Shown piece after piece: positions 61,875-64,000 of a stretch of DNA of 64,000 nt. The notes beneath the pieces were generated by a model. It saw nothing but the letters and a program-made list of their open reading frames with translations, made no database searches and was not told the origin of the DNA. Source of the stretch: Curtobacterium sp. 458 (GTDB taxonomy: Bacteria; Actinomycetota; Actinomycetes; Actinomycetales; Microbacteriaceae); NCBI RefSeq assembly GCF_030406605.1, contig NZ_CP129104.1, positions 2,258,799 through 2,322,798 on the forward strand, written 5' to 3'. The translations under genes were made by a program, and so were the position numbers. Numbering within the stretch: position 1 is the stretch's first letter; every line of letters starts with the position of its first letter.

Positions 61875-64000
61875 GTGAGCGAGCGCAAGGCCGGAGTCGT
61901 CTCCGTCGTCCTGGTCAACTACAAGGGCACGGACGACACCCTCACGAGCATCGCGGAACTGCGGAAGCAGGACTGGCCGCAGGACAAGCTCGAGGTCATC
62001 GTCGTCGAGAACGGGTCCGGGCCGGAGCACCTCGGCCGCCTCAAGGCATCGGACCTCGACTTCACCCTCGTCGACGCGAACGCCAACCTCGGCTTCACGG
62101 GCGGCTGCAACCTCGGTGTCGCGAAGTCCTCCGGCGAGGTCGTGGCGTTCCTCAACAACGACGCCCGCCCCGACGTCGGCTGGGTGCGCGAGGCGATGGC
62201 GACGTTCGCCTCGGGCGCGGACATCGGTGCCGTGGCGTCGAAGGTCCTCGACTGGGAGGGCGTGAACGTCGACTTCACCGAGGCCGCGATGACCTGGTAC
62301 GGCATGGGCTACAAGCCCTTCGCCGGGTCGCCCGACACCGGTCGGTGGGAGAGCGAGACCGACGTCCTCTTCGGCACCGGCGCCGCGATGTTCATCCGCG
62401 CGGAACTCTTCGAGCAGCTCGGCGGGTTCGACGATCGCTACTTCATGTTCTACGAGGACGTCGACCTCGGGTGGCGGCTCAACCTCCTCGGGTGGCGGTT
62501 CCGCTACCAGCCGCGGTCGGTCGCGTTCCACAAGCACCATGCCTCCATGAACAAGTTCGGAGACTTCCGCGAGACGTACCTGCTCGAACGGAACGCCCTC
62601 TTCACGCTCTACAAGAACCTCGGCGACGAGCAGCTCGCGGCAGCGCTGCCCGGGTCCCTCGCCCTCGCGGTCCGTCGGGCGGTCGGACGCGGCGAACTCG
62701 ACTCGACCGAGCTCGACCTGCGCAACCCCGGCGACGACAGCGTCCCCACGATCCCGGTGCCGAAGACGAGCATGGCCGGCATCTACGGCGTCGACCAGTT
62801 CGTCGAGCAGCTGCCCTCGATGACCGAGTCGCGGCGCCGGATCCAGGCGACCCGTGTCCGCAGCGACCGCGAACTGCTCCGGCTGTTCGGCAACCGCGAC
62901 GAGCCCGCCTACCCGATCGAGAACTACCTCGCCGGCTACGACAAGATCGTGCACTCGCTCGGCGTGCTCGAGGTCGGGACCCGTCGGCGGGTGCTCATCA
63001 TCACCGGCGACGCCGTCGGCGAGAAGATGGCCGGCCCCGCGATCCGCGCGACCCAGATGGCGAAGGAGCTCGCCAAGGAGCACGACGTCCGTGTGGTCAG
63101 CCTGACGCGTTCGGAGCAGATCGATGCGTCGTACGAGGTCGTCACCGTCCCGCACCGCCACCCGCGCCAGATGGTCGAGCACGAGGCGTGGGCCGACGTC
63201 ATCGTCGTGCAGGGTCACGCGCTCCGGTTGTTCCCGGTGCTCGAGTCGACGCGGAAGATCCTGGTCGTCGACGTCTACGACCCGCTGCACCTCGAGCAGC
63301 TCGAGCAGGGCCGCAGCGACGACGTCGACCAGTGGAACCGCCAGGTCCTCGACGCGTCGGACACGCTCAACCACCAGCTCGAGCTGGGCGACTACTTCAT
63401 CTGCGCCTCCGAGCGACAGCGGATGTTCTGGCTCGGCCAGCTCGCCGGATCCGGTCGGGTGAACGCCCGCACGTACTCGCGGGACCCCGACCTCCGCTCG
63501 CTCATCGGGGTCGTCCCGTTCGGCCTGTCGTCGACGCCGCCCGTGCACGACGTGCAGCGGGTCAAGGGCGTCGTCCCCGGCATCGGCAAGAACGACAAGC
63601 TCGTCGTGTGGGGCGGCGGCATCTACGACTGGTTCGACCCCATCACGCTGGTCCGGTCGATCGGCCAGCTCGCGGCGAAGCGCCCGAGCGTGAAGCTGTT
63701 CTTCATGGGCGTCCAGCACCCGAACCCCGACGTGCCCGAGATGGACATCGTCGCGAAGGTCCGGGCCGAGGCCGACGCCCTCGGCCTCACCGGCAAGAAC
63801 GTGTTCTTCAACGAGAACTGGATCCCGTACCAGGAGCGCGGCGCGTACCTGCTCGAGGCGGACGCGGGCGTCTCCACGCACTACGAGCACCTCGAGACCA
63901 CGTTCTCGTTCCGCACCCGGATCCTCGACTACCTGTGGGCTCGACTGCCGATCGTCACGACCGCCGGCGACTCCTTCGGCGACCTCGTCGCCGCGGAGAA
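61875..64000 (+). CDS. Two-domain GT2-GT4 glycosyltransferase (3' end outside window)
   Basis: At least 708 codons from GTG 61875, open to the window end. Residues about 8-290 are GT2: VSVVLVNYKGTDDTL, VIVVENGSG, NANLGFTGGCNLGVA, VAFLNNDARPD and AMFIRAELFEQLGGFDDRYFMFYEDVDLGWRL. After a linker, RRVLIITGDAVGEKMAGPAIRATQMAKEL (from about 374) begins a GT4-type GT-B domain with VVWGGGIYDWFDP and, near the window edge, HYEHLETTFSFRTRILDYLWARLPIV. Such fusions can add two sugars or alternate in chain growth. Truncated by the window, not by a stop. Confidence 0.88.
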   Translation, partial: MSERKAGVVSVVLVNYKGTDDTLTSIAELRKQDWPQDKLEVIVVENGSGPEHLGRLKASDLDFTLVDANANLGFTGGCNLGVAKSSGEVVAFLNNDARPDVGWVREAMATFASGADIGAVASKVLDWEGVNVDFTEAAMTWYGMGYKPFAGSPDTGRWESETDVLFGTGAAMFIRAELFEQLGGFDDRYFMFYEDVDLGWRLNLLGWRFRYQPRSVAFHKHHASMNKFGDFRETYLLERNALFTLYKNLGDEQLAAALPGSLALAVRRAVGRGELDSTELDLRNPGDDSVPTIPVPKTSMAGIYGVDQFVEQLPSMTESRRRIQATRVRSDRELLRLFGNRDEPAYPIENYLAGYDKIVHSLGVLEVGTRRRVLIITGDAVGEKMAGPAIRATQMAKELAKEHDVRVVSLTRSEQIDASYEVVTVPHRHPRQMVEHEAWADVIVVQGHALRLFPVLESTRKILVVDVYDPLHLEQLEQGRSDDVDQWNRQVLDASDTLNHQLELGDYFICASERQRMFWLGQLAGSGRVNARTYSRDPDLRSLIGVVPFGLSSTPPVHDVQRVKGVVPGIGKNDKLVVWGGGIYDWFDPITLVRSIGQLAAKRPSVKLFFMGVQHPNPDVPEMDIVAKVRAEADALGLTGKNVFFNENWIPYQERGAYLLEADAGVSTHYEHLETTFSFRTRILDYLWARLPIVTTAGDSFGDLVAAE

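Overview
The window is very GC-rich, densely packed actinobacterial DNA with frequent GTG starts and 4-bp ATGA/GTGA overlaps. It encodes actinobacterial acyl-CoA carboxylase subunits, including the small epsilon subunit, and many genes have a TANNNT box 6 to 8 nt before the start codon. Overall character suggests Microbacteriaceae, perhaps Curtobacterium-like; that placement is inference. I saw no rRNA, tRNA, CRISPR array, insertion sequence or prophage.

Region 1 (1-10.7 kb, + strand) is a nucleoside salvage cluster. It holds the ATPase and two permeases of a BMP-type nucleoside ABC importer, then cytidine deaminase, thymidine phosphorylase, adenosine deaminase, an orphan PTS IIA/IIB pair, purine nucleoside phosphorylase and a phosphosugar mutase. 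Together these would import nucleosides, deaminate and phosphorolyse them, and feed the sugar phosphate into central metabolism. The substrate-binding protein is probably just upstream of the window.

Region 2 (10.7-12 kb) is one nuclease-like gene bracketed by two inverted copies of a 51-bp hairpin repeat, which looks like a mobile cassette.

Region 3 (12-24.4 kb) holds an acyl-CoA carboxylase set (biotinylated alpha chain, beta chain, epsilon chain, biotin ligase), Maf, a TrmA-type RNA methyltransferase, a response regulator with its kinase and a degenerate kinase-like partner, a PH-domain protein and UDP-glucose dehydrogenase.

Region 4 (24.4-64 kb) is a large surface-polysaccharide locus. 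It contains four related multi-spanning membrane proteins of the DUF2142/GT-C type, many GT2 and GT4 glycosyltransferases, a pyruvyl transferase, a split dTDP-rhamnose pathway (rfbB and rfbD on -, rfbC and rfbA on +), a Wzm/Wzt-type export ABC transporter, a GH25 muramidase, a secreted GH6 protein, and a lipoprotein plus repeat protein pair. Housekeeping gtrA, purK and purE are embedded in it, with purK and purE separated by 3 kb. This suggests glycan genes inserted into a conserved chromosomal neighbourhood.

The most unusual signal is a family of palindromic repeats built on GGAGGC...GCCTCC. It acts as terminator-like hairpins between genes, once as the Shine-Dalgarno region of cdd, and it also appears inside the reading frames of maf, birA and a glycosyltransferase, where it is translated. 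This resembles coding palindromic elements known from Rickettsia.
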